From FEN-1191 sp964528845 (GTDB taxonomy: Bacteria; Pseudomonadota; Gammaproteobacteria; Steroidobacterales; Steroidobacteraceae), in contig CAZGVE010000011.1 of the NCBI GenBank assembly GCA_964528845.1, positions 23,964 to 87,963 of the forward strand: a stretch of DNA of 64,000 nucleotides, in the 5' to 3' direction. How positions within the stretch are numbered: the stretch's first letter is position 1; each line of letters opens with the position of its first letter. Positions 25,512 to 33,488 of the stretch are shown here, piece by piece. The notes under the pieces were generated by a model. The model was given only the letters and a program-made list of their open reading frames with translations. It was not told the origin of the DNA and made no database searches. Both the position numbers and the translations under genes were made by a program.

Positions 25512-26951
25512 GTGAGGAAATTCTCTGCCGCCAAGAAGTGGCTCGGGGATCTGGATACCGAGACAGCTTCAACTTTGATCACTGCCGGGACCGACATTGC
25601 CCTCGTGGTCAATGGCGGGGTCGACGGCGTGATCCGCGACGTTGCATTCGGCAGTGACGAGCTCGAAGCGGATTTCGCCGGTGAGCCGCTGATAGGAAAG
25701 ACCTGGTCGGAATCGGTCACGGTCGAGAGCCGGCCCAAGATCGAATCCATCCTGCGCGACGCAGTCGCGAAAGCCCCTCCGCGCTGGCGTCAAGTCAACC
25801 ATCTGCTACCGAACGGCAACGACGTGCCGGTCATGTATGCGGCGATCCAGGTTGGCGCGCGCGGCCGAGTCGTCGCGATGGGACGCGGCATGCGCCAGCT
25901 CGCCACCACGCAGCAGCGCCTGATCGAAGCGCAACGCTCGATGGAGCAGGAGTATTCGCGCCTGCGCCAGGCCGAGACGCGGCATCGTCTGCTGTTCCAG
26001 GTCGCGTCCGAAGCGGTGATGGTGGTCGACGCCTCCAACCGCAAGGTCATCGAGGCCAATCCAGCCGCGGCGAGCATGTTCGGCGAAGCCGGGCGTCGCA
26101 TCGTCGGCCGCTCCATTACCGAGCCGTTTGATACCGCGAGCCGGCGTCTCGTCGAGACGCTGCTCGCCACGGTCGCGACTACCGGCCATGCCGAGGAATT
26201 TCCGGTCCGCGCGGCCGGCGAATCGGCACGCGCCCTGCGCATCGCCGCGTCGCTGTTCCGCGAGGGCAGATCGGCCTATTTCCTGGTCCGGCTGCTGCCG
26301 GGCGAGGTCGACGCCGAGAGCGCCGAGCTGCAGAAGAAGAAGTCCCGGGTGCTGGAACTCATCGACGGCGCACCGGACGGCTTTGTGGTCACTGACATGC
26401 AGGGGCGCGTGCTGCTCGCGAACCGATCGTTCCTCGATGCCGTGCAGCTGGCCACCGAAGAGCAGGTCAGGAGTCAGCCCCTGGATCGCTGGCTGGCCCG
26501 CCCCGGCGTGGATTTCTCGCTGCTCGCCAACCAGCTGCGCGAGCACCACACGCTGCGACTGTTCGCGACCAAGCTGCGAGGGGAATACGGCGCGCTGACC
26601 GATGTCGAGATCTGCGCGGTCGCAGTGCCGGACTCGGCGGAACCCTGTTGCGGCTTCACGATCCGCGACGTCGGGCAGAGATTGCAGTCGGAGCGGCGCG
26701 CGACGGTCGATCGCCCGCGTTCCGTCGAGCAGCTGACCGAGCTGGTCGGGCGCGTGCCGCTCAAGGAGCTGGTGCGCGAGTCCACCGACATGATCGAACG
26801 GCTCTGTATCGAAGCGGCGCTCGAGCTGACCGGGGACAATCGCGCCTCGGCTGCTGAGATTCTGGGCTTAAGCCGTCAGAGCCTGTATGCGAAGCTGCAC
26901 CGCCACGGCCTGGCGGATATCGGCGCCGAGGCCTCCGCCGCCGAGAGCTGA
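25512..26951 (+). CDS. ppsR: PpsR/CrtJ transcriptional repressor of photosynthesis genes
   Basis: Repressor of bch, crt and antenna genes, acting on TGT-N12-ACA sites. 479 residues: N-terminal PAS (about 20-130), glutamine-rich linker (QLATTQQRLIEAQRSMEQEY), PAS1 (about 155-265), PAS2 (about 275-390) and a C-terminal FIS-type helix-turn-helix (about 425-470, NRASAAEILGLSRQSLYAKL). Cys432 in MIERLCIEAALELTG sits at the redox-active HTH cysteine. No Cys lies near residue 250, where Rhodobacter proteins have their second redox cysteine. The start is GTG at 25512: an in-frame stop lies at 25467-25469 and no ATG follows it; the N-terminus FSAAKKWLGDLDTETA is family-like. Confidence 0.93.
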   Translation: MRKFSAAKKWLGDLDTETASTLITAGTDIALVVNGGVDGVIRDVAFGSDELEADFAGEPLIGKTWSESVTVESRPKIESILRDAVAKAPPRWRQVNHLLPNGNDVPVMYAAIQVGARGRVVAMGRGMRQLATTQQRLIEAQRSMEQEYSRLRQAETRHRLLFQVASEAVMVVDASNRKVIEANPAAASMFGEAGRRIVGRSITEPFDTASRRLVETLLATVATTGHAEEFPVRAAGESARALRIAASLFREGRSAYFLVRLLPGEVDAESAELQKKKSRVLELIDGAPDGFVVTDMQGRVLLANRSFLDAVQLATEEQVRSQPLDRWLARPGVDFSLLANQLREHHTLRLFATKLRGEYGALTDVEICAVAVPDSAEPCCGFTIRDVGQRLQSERRATVDRPRSVEQLTELVGRVPLKELVRESTDMIERLCIEAALELTGDNRASAAEILGLSRQSLYAKLHRHGLADIGAEASAAES

Positions 26952-26990
26952 GCCGGCGGCGCGGGCCGCAGAAAGGGCCCTCGGAACGAC

Positions 26991-27008
26991 TGTAAATCTG
27001 AATTGACA
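26991..27008. promoter_or_regulatory. Perfect PpsR/CrtJ box 1 upstream of bchG
   Basis: TGTAAATCTGAATTGACA fits TGT-N12-ACA exactly. Its last six bases are the -35 element of the bchG promoter. Confidence 0.85.
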
Positions 27009-27031
27009 GTCTGTACTGTCAGACTTACATT
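27003..27031 (+). promoter_or_regulatory. Sigma70 promoter of bchG operon
   Basis: TTGACA (27003-27008), 17-base spacer, TACATT (27026-27031). -35 is perfect, -10 is 4 of 6, spacing optimal. The expected transcription start, about 7 bases after the -10, falls at 27038-27039, the A of the bchG ATG. Two PpsR boxes cover the whole core promoter. Confidence 0.75.
27012..27029. promoter_or_regulatory. Perfect PpsR/CrtJ box 2 upstream of bchG
   Basis: TGTACTGTCAGACTTACA fits TGT-N12-ACA exactly. It starts 3 bases after box 1 (centres 21 bp apart, two helical turns), covering the promoter spacer and most of the -10. Side-by-side boxes allow cooperative binding. Confidence 0.85.
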
Positions 27032-27038
27032 ACGTTCC

Positions 27039-27947
27039 ATGACACGACTGGCCGCCGCAAAGCCCATAATCGTGCTCCCCGAGCCGCAAGCCGCGCTCGA
27101 GCTGCTCAAGCCGATCACCTGGTTCCCGCCCATGTGGGCGTTCGGCTGCGGGATCGTGTCGGCGAGCGGACAACGCGCGGTCTCGTGGTGGCTGGTCGCG
27201 CTTGGTGTAGCGCTGTGCGGGCCGCTGGTGTGCGGCACCAGCCAGGCCGTCAACGACTGGTTCGATCGCGAAGTCGACGCGCTGAACGAGCCCGGACGCC
27301 CCATTCCCTCCGGGCGGATCCCGGGCCGCTGGGGGCTGTACATCGCGCTCGGCTGGACCACCCTGAGTCTGCTGGCGGCCACGCTGCTTGGCCCGTTCGG
27401 CTTCGGCGCCACCGCGCTCGGCCTGCTGCTCGCCTGGGCCTACAGCGCTCCGCCAGTGCGGCTCAAGCGCAACGGCTGGTGGGGCAACACCGCCTGCGGT
27501 CTGTGCTACGAGAGCCTGCCCTGGGTCACCGGCGTCACGGTGATCACCGGTGCGATTCCTGATTTGCGCGTCACGCTGATCGCGCTGCTGTACGGGATCG
27601 GCGCGCACGGCATCATGACCCTGAACGATTTCAAGTCCATCAGCGGCGATCTGCGCATGGGTATCGGTTCATTGCCGGCGCGGCTGGGACCTAAGCGCGC
27701 CGCTGGCGTGGCCTGCATCGTCATGGCCGTGCCGCAGGTGCTCGTGATCGCGCTGCTGCTCGCCTGGGGAGAGCCGCGCCATGCAGCCGGCGTACTGCTG
27801 CTACTGCTCGCGCAGCTCGCGCTGATGCGCCGCCTGCTGCGCGACCCGCGCCGCTATGCGCCCTGGTACAACGGCACGGGCATCACGCTGTACGTGCTGG
27901 GAATGCTGCTGTCGGCGTTCGCGCTGCGGCCATTGCTCGCCGGATGA
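27039..27947 (+). CDS. bchG: Bacteriochlorophyll synthase (BchG)
   Basis: Membrane prenyltransferase of the UbiA family that esterifies bacteriochlorophyllide a with geranylgeranyl (or phytyl) diphosphate. 302 residues, about eight membrane helices. The two Asp-rich motifs are NDWFDREVDALNEPGRPIPSG (from residue 72) and LNDFKSISGDLRMG (about 200). The ATG at 27039 is used because the family starts shortly before LELLKPITWFPPMWAFGCG. There is no ribosome site in front and the predicted transcription start is at the ATG, so the mRNA may be leaderless. Confidence 0.96.
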   Translation: MTRLAAAKPIIVLPEPQAALELLKPITWFPPMWAFGCGIVSASGQRAVSWWLVALGVALCGPLVCGTSQAVNDWFDREVDALNEPGRPIPSGRIPGRWGLYIALGWTTLSLLAATLLGPFGFGATALGLLLAWAYSAPPVRLKRNGWWGNTACGLCYESLPWVTGVTVITGAIPDLRVTLIALLYGIGAHGIMTLNDFKSISGDLRMGIGSLPARLGPKRAAGVACIVMAVPQVLVIALLLAWGEPRHAAGVLLLLLAQLALMRRLLRDPRRYAPWYNGTGITLYVLGMLLSAFALRPLLAG

Positions 27948-27969
27948 ACATCGCATGAGGGACAGCAGC

Positions 27970-29355
27970 ATGCGCGACATCGGCTGGACCGGCATGCTGC
28001 GCCTGGCGCTGGTACAGACCGCGATCGGTGCGATCGTCGTGCTGGTCACCTCGACGTTGAACCGGATCATGATCGTCGAGCTGGCGCTGCCCGCCGCGCT
28101 CCCCGCAGCGCTGGTGGCGCTGCATTACGCGGTCCAGCTGCTGCGTCCGCGCGTCGGGCACGGCGCGGACCGCGGCGGTCGCTGTACCCCATGGATCATC
28201 AGGGGCATGGGCCTGCTGGCGTGCGGCGGCGTGCTGGCCGCGGCCGCCACGGCGCTGATCGCAGCGCGGCCGATCGCCGGACTAGGCCTTGCGCTGGGCG
28301 CGTATGTCGCGGTCGGCGCGGGAGTCGCCGCCGCGGGCACGTCGAATCTGGTGCTGCTGACCAAGCGCATCGAGCCTGCGCGCCGCGCCACCGCCGCCAC
28401 GGTGATGTGGATCATGATGATCCTCGGTTTCGGTTTGAGTGCCGGCGTGGCCGGACACTTCCTGCAGCCCTATTCGCCGCAGCGCCTGGTGCTGGTGTAC
28501 GCAATCGCGGCCGCATCGGCATTCGTGCTCACGGTGCTGGCGGTCTGGAACGTGGAGTCGGACGCGCAGCCAGCCGAGCAGGCAGTTGACGTGCGAGCAG
28601 CGGGCGCGCGAGCGGCGGGCGGCACGGCACTTCACGGCGCGCGCGGTGCCGGATTCGGGGCGGCGCTGCGAGCACTGCTCGCCGATCCGGTGGCGCGCTG
28701 CTTCACGCTGTTCCTGTTCGTCTCGATGCTCGCATTCAGCGCCGAAGAGCTGCTGATTGAGTCCTTTGCAGGACTGGTATTCCAGTACGCGCCGGGCCGC
28801 AGCGCGCAACTCGCGGCTCTCGAGCATGGCGGCGTGCTGTGCGGAATGGTTGCGGTCGCGCTGATTGGCGCGCGCGTGCGCGCCCGCAGCTTCCGTGGCT
28901 GGATGATCGCCGGCACGATCGGCTCCGCGGTAGCGATCGGTGGGCTGGCGCTGATCGGCCTGTTCGAGCTGGCAGCGGCGCTGCCGACCGCGGTGTTCCT
29001 GCTCGGCTTCGCGAACGGCACGTTCGCCGTGGCCGCACTGGGCGCGATGATGGAGCTTTCAGCCGCCGGCGGCCGCGGGCGCGAGGGTCTGCGAATGGGC
29101 GTCTGGGGCGCGGCGCAGGCGGTCGCGTTCGCGCTCGGGGGTCTCACCTCCGGCGGCGCCGTTCAGCTGGCGCGCGAGCTCTGGCACCGCGCAGGCTTCG
29201 CCTACGCAATCGTATTCGGCGCCGCAGCGGTGCTGTTCCTACTGGCCGCCGTCTACGCGAGTCGGCTGCATCTGCCGGGGCGCGCTGCCGCCGGTACGGT
29301 CCGCGTACGCTCTGGGGCGCACGCGGGCCTTGCGACACCGGAGCCGGCACCATGA
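27970..29355 (+). CDS. PucC/BCH2-family MFS protein (ORF428-type) between bchG and bchP
   Basis: A 461-residue, 12-helix relative of LhaA and PucC. A homologue at this place, between bchG and bchP, is common in purple bacteria (ORF428/bch2 in Rhodobacter). Marks: LRLALVQTAIGAIVVLVTSTLNRIMIVEL and the GRVGADRGG-like loop (GHGADRGGRCTPWI). The ATG at 27970 is chosen for GAGGGA just upstream; 27955 is an alternative. It probably handles bacteriochlorophyll pigment delivery; exact role unproven. It overlaps bchP by 4 bases. Confidence 0.9.
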   Translation: MRDIGWTGMLRLALVQTAIGAIVVLVTSTLNRIMIVELALPAALPAALVALHYAVQLLRPRVGHGADRGGRCTPWIIRGMGLLACGGVLAAAATALIAARPIAGLGLALGAYVAVGAGVAAAGTSNLVLLTKRIEPARRATAATVMWIMMILGFGLSAGVAGHFLQPYSPQRLVLVYAIAAASAFVLTVLAVWNVESDAQPAEQAVDVRAAGARAAGGTALHGARGAGFGAALRALLADPVARCFTLFLFVSMLAFSAEELLIESFAGLVFQYAPGRSAQLAALEHGGVLCGMVAVALIGARVRARSFRGWMIAGTIGSAVAIGGLALIGLFELAAALPTAVFLLGFANGTFAVAALGAMMELSAAGGRGREGLRMGVWGAAQAVAFALGGLTSGGAVQLARELWHRAGFAYAIVFGAAAVLFLLAAVYASRLHLPGRAAAGTVRVRSGAHAGLATPEPAP

Positions 29356-30560
29356 GCGACGCCACTGCACTTCCGGAGCAGATCTGGGACGTGATCGTAG
29401 TCGGGGGCGGACCCTCAGGTGCGACCGCGGCGAACGACCTGGCACTGGCGGGCCGCAGCGTGCTGCTGATCGATCGGGTGGGCCGCATCAAGCCCTGCGG
29501 AGGCGCCATACCGCCGCGCGTGCTCAGCGAGTTCGACATCCCGGAACATCTGCTGGTCGCCAAGGTGCGCAGTGCCTGCATGGTCGCGCCGAGCGCGCGC
29601 CGGGTCGATATGCCGATCGAGTCCGGCTTCGTCGGCATGGTCGACCGCGAACACTTCGACGAATGGCTGCGCGTGCGGGCAGCCTCGCATGGCGCGACGC
29701 GCCTGCGAGCGGAATTCCTCGGGGTCAGGCCCGGCTCGCACGGCGGCGATCCGTACCAGATCGAGTGCCGCGGCGCACCCGAGAGTGCGGCAGCCCAGCC
29801 GCTGCAGCTGCGGGCGCGCTCCGTCATCGGCGCCGATGGCGCCGCTTCAGCGGTGGCGCGCCAGTGCATCCCGCAGGCCGAACGCATGCGCTACGTCGCG
29901 GCCTACCATGAGATTGTCGAGTCGCCTGTCGGCGCCGACGGCGAGCGCTGCGAGGTCTACTACGACGGGCGCCTGTCACCGGATTTCTACGGCTGGGTGT
30001 TCCCGCATGGTGCGACCACCAGCGTCGGCGTGGGCAGCGCGCAACGCGGCTTCTCGCTGCGCCGCGCGACCGAGCGGCTGCGCCAGAGCGCGAACCTGGG
30101 ATCCTCCGCCACGATCAGGCGCGAGGGCGCACCGATACCGATGCATCCGCTCAAGCGCTGGGACGACGGACGCGGCGTCGTGCTGGCAGGGGACGCCGCC
30201 GGCGTCGTGGCGCCCGCCTCGGGCGAGGGCATCTATTACGCGATGCTCGGCGGCCGGCTGGCCGCCGATGCCGTGCACGAATTCCTGCGCAGCGGCGCGC
30301 CGGCCGCCCTGCGCAGCGCGCGTGGCCGCTTCATGCGCGATCACGGTCGCGTGTTCTGGATCCTCGGCATGATGCAGTGGTTCTGGTATCGCAGCGATGT
30401 GCGCCGCGAGCGCTTCGTCAGCATCTGCCGCGACCCGGATGTGCAGCGCCTGACGTGGCAGGCCTACCTGCACAAAAAGCTGGTGCGCGCCCGGCCACTC
30501 GCCCATGCACGCATCTTCTTCAAGGACATGGCGCACCTGCTGGGTCTCGCGCGTGTATGA
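29352..30560 (+). CDS. bchP: Geranylgeranyl reductase (BchP)
   Basis: FAD-dependent reductase that saturates three double bonds of the geranylgeranyl tail to give phytyl. 402 residues. N-terminal dinucleotide motif DVIVVGGGPSGATAA (about residues 13-27), then KPCGGAIPPR, the conserved CGG segment; the second FAD motif GVVLAGDAAGVVAPASGEGIYYAM is at about residue 280. The start overlaps the preceding stop by 4 bases and its own stop overlaps tspO by 4, so all four genes from bchG to tspO are a likely operon. Confidence 0.96.
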   Translation: MSDATALPEQIWDVIVVGGGPSGATAANDLALAGRSVLLIDRVGRIKPCGGAIPPRVLSEFDIPEHLLVAKVRSACMVAPSARRVDMPIESGFVGMVDREHFDEWLRVRAASHGATRLRAEFLGVRPGSHGGDPYQIECRGAPESAAAQPLQLRARSVIGADGAASAVARQCIPQAERMRYVAAYHEIVESPVGADGERCEVYYDGRLSPDFYGWVFPHGATTSVGVGSAQRGFSLRRATERLRQSANLGSSATIRREGAPIPMHPLKRWDDGRGVVLAGDAAGVVAPASGEGIYYAMLGGRLAADAVHEFLRSGAPAALRSARGRFMRDHGRVFWILGMMQWFWYRSDVRRERFVSICRDPDVQRLTWQAYLHKKLVRARPLAHARIFFKDMAHLLGLARV

Positions 30561-31045
30561 CGCACGGAACTCCATCGCGCTGGAAGCCGATTCTCGCCGC
30601 CGCGCTCGCGGCCGGCGTGGTCGCGGTGCTCGGCGCGCAGATCACCGATCTCGGGCCCTGGTACTACTCGTTGCGCGAGCCTGCCTGGAAGCCGCCGGAT
30701 GTGCTGTTCGGCCCGGCCTGGACACTGATCTTCGGCCTGGCCGCGACCGCCGGCGTGCTCGGCTGGCGCGCGCTGCGCAGTCGTGCGAGCCGACTCATGA
30801 TGTGCGGGTTCTTCTTCCTCAACGCCTTTTTCAACGAGCTGTGGAGCGCGCTGTTCTTCCGCTTCCACCGCCCCGACTGGGCGCTGCTGGAAGTGTCGCT
30901 GCTCTGGCTGTCGATACTGCTGCTGATGATCGCACTGTATCGGGCTTCGCGGCGGGCCTCGTGGCTGTTGCTGCCCTATCTGATCTGGGTCAGTTTCGCC
31001 GCGGCGCTGAACCTGGCCGTGGTGCGGCTCAATCCGGTGCGGTAG
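30557..31045 (+). CDS. tspO: TspO/MBR tryptophan-rich sensory protein
   Basis: Five-helix membrane protein of the TspO/mitochondrial benzodiazepine receptor family, 162 residues. Marks: WYYSLREPAWKPPDVLFGPAWTLIF, FFLNAFFNELWSALFF and PYLIWVSFAAALNLAVVRLN. In Rhodobacter, TspO binds porphyrin and tunes photosynthesis genes to oxygen. Here it is coupled to bchP by an ATGA overlap, so it is made together with late bacteriochlorophyll enzymes. Confidence 0.95.
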   Translation: MTHGTPSRWKPILAAALAAGVVAVLGAQITDLGPWYYSLREPAWKPPDVLFGPAWTLIFGLAATAGVLGWRALRSRASRLMMCGFFFLNAFFNELWSALFFRFHRPDWALLEVSLLWLSILLLMIALYRASRRASWLLLPYLIWVSFAAALNLAVVRLNPVR

Positions 31046-31147
31046 TGGCACGGGGACGGCGGCAAGTGGGGCGAGGACGGCAGGGGATTTGGGCGGAGAA
31101 TTCAAAGATCAGGGGACTGGCGGGAACGGGGCGCGAGGTACACCATC

Positions 31148-31363
31148 ATGGAATCAGGCACTTCTTATAATCCGGCGGGCGCACGAGTGGCCCACGACTC
31201 AGGCAACGCGTGGGGCAACGGCTATGCGCTCGCCGCGCCGGCGCACCGGGGTGGCGGCAAGCCGCATCGCGGAATCGGCGCGCTGGCCACGAGCATGCGT
31301 GATCTGGTGCGCGATACGGTCTACGTGACCTTCGATGCGCTGCGCGGCCGCTACGACCGCTGA
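31148..31363 (+). CDS. Small hypothetical protein coupled to downstream membrane protein
   Basis: A 71-residue reading frame. I recognise no family. It is Gly/Ala-rich at the start and ends with a charged amphipathic stretch (ATSMRDLVRDTVYVTFDALRGRYDR). Support for it being real: a GAGGT ribosome-like site about 9 bases before the ATG, and a TGATG overlap with the following gene. It lies 102 bp after tspO. No membrane segment or signal peptide. Confidence 0.45.
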   Translation: MESGTSYNPAGARVAHDSGNAWGNGYALAAPAHRGGGKPHRGIGALATSMRDLVRDTVYVTFDALRGRYDR

Positions 31364-31725
31364 TGCCCGGTACCAGCGCGAGCATCGCACCAGTGGCTGA
31401 ACTGCTCGCCACGGGCCGCGTGTTCGACTTCCTGCTGGCGTTCATCGCGCTGGAGCTGGCGGCATTCTGCGGCTACCGGATGCTCCGGCAGGAACATCTG
31501 GTGCCGGTGGATGTCTATTTCCATATGGCCGCCGCGCTGGGACTGCTCGGGGCCGCGAGGGCCGTACTGCTCGGTGCCTGGTGGGGGCAGACGGGTCTGA
31601 TGCTGGCAGCCGCGCTGGTGGCGCACGGGATTGCGCTGAGCCTGCGGTGGCGGTGGCGGCGGCGCGCCGTGACGCACGGCCTGCAGCGCGCGCCATGGCG
31701 GCTACAGTATCATTCGCACGAGTGA
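31363..31725 (+). CDS. Hypothetical membrane protein, four hydrophobic segments
   Basis: A 120-residue protein with hydrophobic stretches VFDFLLAFIALELAAFCGY, AAALGLLGAARAVLLGAWW and GLMLAAALVAHGIALSL and an Arg-rich C-terminus (LRWRWRRRAV), giving a positive-inside end. It overlaps the preceding small gene by one base. HiPIP starts 31 bp downstream, so it may share a message with it. Family not recognised. Confidence 0.6.
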   Translation: MPGTSASIAPVAELLATGRVFDFLLAFIALELAAFCGYRMLRQEHLVPVDVYFHMAAALGLLGAARAVLLGAWWGQTGLMLAAALVAHGIALSLRWRWRRRAVTHGLQRAPWRLQYHSHE

Positions 31726-31756
31726 GTTGCAGTTCCAGGCATTACGGAGGTAGCGG

Positions 31757-32098
31757 ATGAAAGACGAATTGATTGCGCGCCGCGCGCTGCTGAAAGCGGC
31801 GGTGGTTGGCGCGGTGGCCGTGACAGTGACGGGTCTGGCGGGACAGGCGGGTGCAGCCGATGCGGCGCTGGTGCCGCTGACGGCCGCTGATCCGACCGGC
31901 TCGGCGCTTGGCTATGGCGACGATACGACCAAGGTCGATGACAAGAAGTATCCGCTGCACAAGGCGACGCAGTCCTGCTCCAACTGCGTGCAGTACAAGG
32001 GCAAGGCTGGCGATCCGCGCGGCGGATGCAATATCTACGCCGGTAAATCCGTCAACGCGCACGGATGGTGCTCGGTCTGGGCGCAGAAGCCCGCCTGA
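31757..32098 (+). CDS. High-potential iron-sulfur protein (HiPIP)
   Basis: Soluble periplasmic [4Fe-4S] electron carrier of about 8-9 kDa when mature; 113 residues with a Tat signal (ARRALLKAAVVGAVAVTVTG). The four cluster cysteines follow the HiPIP pattern: Cys74, Cys77, Cys91 and Cys105 (SCSNC, GGCNIY, HGWCSVW). In purple bacteria with a tetraheme reaction-centre cytochrome, HiPIP often carries electrons from the bc1 complex to PufC, the probable role here. GGAGGT lies just upstream of the ATG. A strong hairpin follows the gene. Confidence 0.95.
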   Translation: MKDELIARRALLKAAVVGAVAVTVTGLAGQAGAADAALVPLTAADPTGSALGYGDDTTKVDDKKYPLHKATQSCSNCVQYKGKAGDPRGGCNIYAGKSVNAHGWCSVWAQKPA

Positions 32099-32121
32099 AG
32101 CGGCGCATCCTTAAGGCGCTC

Positions 32122-32151
32122 ACGCGCCGGCTGATCCTTGAGCCGGCGCGT
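32122..32151 (+). terminator. Hairpin after HiPIP gene
   Basis: Perfect 11-bp GC-rich stem (32122-32132 with 32141-32151), 8-base loop, 23 bases after the HiPIP stop. No T-run follows, so it may stabilise the message 3' end or mark a factor-dependent stop. Confidence 0.55.
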
Positions 32152-32243
32152 AGCTCCCGATCTGCCCCGATGTCCCCGCTTTGACCGCCAGCGAGGCACT
32201 GATTAGCATCCTCATTCCCGCAGCACTGTGATCGAGGAATCCG

Positions 32244-32831
32244 ATGCCGGACGGCAAGGCAGGCGGCGCCCCGGAGATGACCCGCCGTGGCAGCGCGCCG
32301 CCAGGCCATTACACTCGTACGGCCGTCGCACTGCACTGGCTGATCGCACTGCTGATCACGGCAGGTTTCACACTCGGCACGACGATGACCGATCTTGCCG
32401 TGAGCCCGCGCAAGCTGCGCTGGTACGCGTACCACAAGTGGATCGGGATCACGGTGCTGGGGCTGGTGGTCCTGCGTGTGCTGTGGCGTGCGCGGCACGC
32501 GCCGCCGCCCGATGAGCCGATGCCACACTGGCAGCGACTGGCGGCCCACCTCACTCACGGACTGCTGTATCTGCTGATGATCGCCACGCCGGTCGTGGGC
32601 TGGCTGTACTCTTCGGCCGCCGGTTACCCGGTCGTATACCTGAAGCTCTGGCGGCTGCCGGACCTGGTGGCCAAGGATGCTGCGCTCGCCAAGGTACTCG
32701 TGCAGGCGCACGGCCTGCTCGCCTGGACGCTGATGCTGCTCGTGCTGCTGCACGCCGCCGCGGCGCTCAAGCACCACTTCATCGATCGCGACGCGACGCT
32801 GCGCCGTATTCTGCGCTGGCGCACCCCATGA
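32244..32831 (+). CDS. Cytochrome b561 family membrane protein
   Basis: A 195-residue, four-helix di-heme b-type cytochrome (CybB/YodB-like). Candidate heme histidines: VALHWLIALL in helix 1, AYHKWIGITVLG in helix 2, LAHLTHGLLYLL-like in helix 3 and VQAHGLLAWTLML plus LLHAAAALKHHF at the end. Such proteins move electrons between quinol and periplasmic or superoxide partners. It is followed without a gap by a YceI gene, a common pairing. Confidence 0.9.
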   Translation: MPDGKAGGAPEMTRRGSAPPGHYTRTAVALHWLIALLITAGFTLGTTMTDLAVSPRKLRWYAYHKWIGITVLGLVVLRVLWRARHAPPPDEPMPHWQRLAAHLTHGLLYLLMIATPVVGWLYSSAAGYPVVYLKLWRLPDLVAKDAALAKVLVQAHGLLAWTLMLLVLLHAAAALKHHFIDRDATLRRILRWRTP

Positions 32832-32872
32832 CCCCTGATGACCGTAACCCTTTCCCGCTCACGGAGACACGC

Positions 32873-33421
32873 ATGGCACGCCCCCGATTCGCCTGGGCCG
32901 CAGCTGCGACGCTGGTCATCACGCTGGCCGCCGCCGCGGCGGGCGATGCGTCCATCGACGGCACGAAGAGCAGCCTCATCGCCACGTTCCGGCAGGAGAA
33001 CGTGCCGGTCGACGCGCCATTCAGGAAATTCAGTGGCCACATCCTGTACGACCTGACCCAGCCGGCCAGCGCGAAGGCCACGCTGGCGGTCGAGACCGCC
33101 AGCTTCGATCTCGGATCGGAGGACTACAACGCCGAGGTGCGCAAGAAGGGCTGGTTCGACAGCGCCAGCTACCCTCAGGCGAGCTTCGTGTCGAGCGCGA
33201 TCAAGCCGGGAGCGCCGGGCCACTTCGATGCGACCGGCACGCTGACCCTGAAGGGCAAGACGCTGACCATCACGGTCCCGGTTACGGTCGGGCGGGTTGG
33301 TGCGATGCAGAGTTTTGACGGCGCACTGGTGATTTCGCGCAAGTATTTCGCGATCGGCGACCCCGACTGGAACGACGTCGTCGATGACAAGGTCAGCGTG
33401 AAGTTCCACCTGGTGGAGTGA
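32873..33421 (+). CDS. YceI family periplasmic lipocalin-like protein
   Basis: A 182-residue exported protein. The signal peptide (MARPRFAWAAAATLVITLAAAAAGDA) favours the ATG at 32873, preceded by GGAGA; an ATG at 32828 overlaps the b561 stop and would add 15 polar residues. YceI marks: FSGHILYDLTQPASAKATLAVETASFDLG, EVRKKGWFDSASYPQASFVS and NDVVDDKVSVKFHL. YceI proteins bind isoprenoids such as polyprenyl quinones, which fits the linked b561. Confidence 0.92.
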   Translation: MARPRFAWAAAATLVITLAAAAAGDASIDGTKSSLIATFRQENVPVDAPFRKFSGHILYDLTQPASAKATLAVETASFDLGSEDYNAEVRKKGWFDSASYPQASFVSSAIKPGAPGHFDATGTLTLKGKTLTITVPVTVGRVGAMQSFDGALVISRKYFAIGDPDWNDVVDDKVSVKFHLVE

Positions 33422-33488
33422 GCCGAAGCCCCCCCGCGGAGCGCCCGCGGACTGGTAGAATGGCGCCCCTGACGAGGAGCACCGGCCC

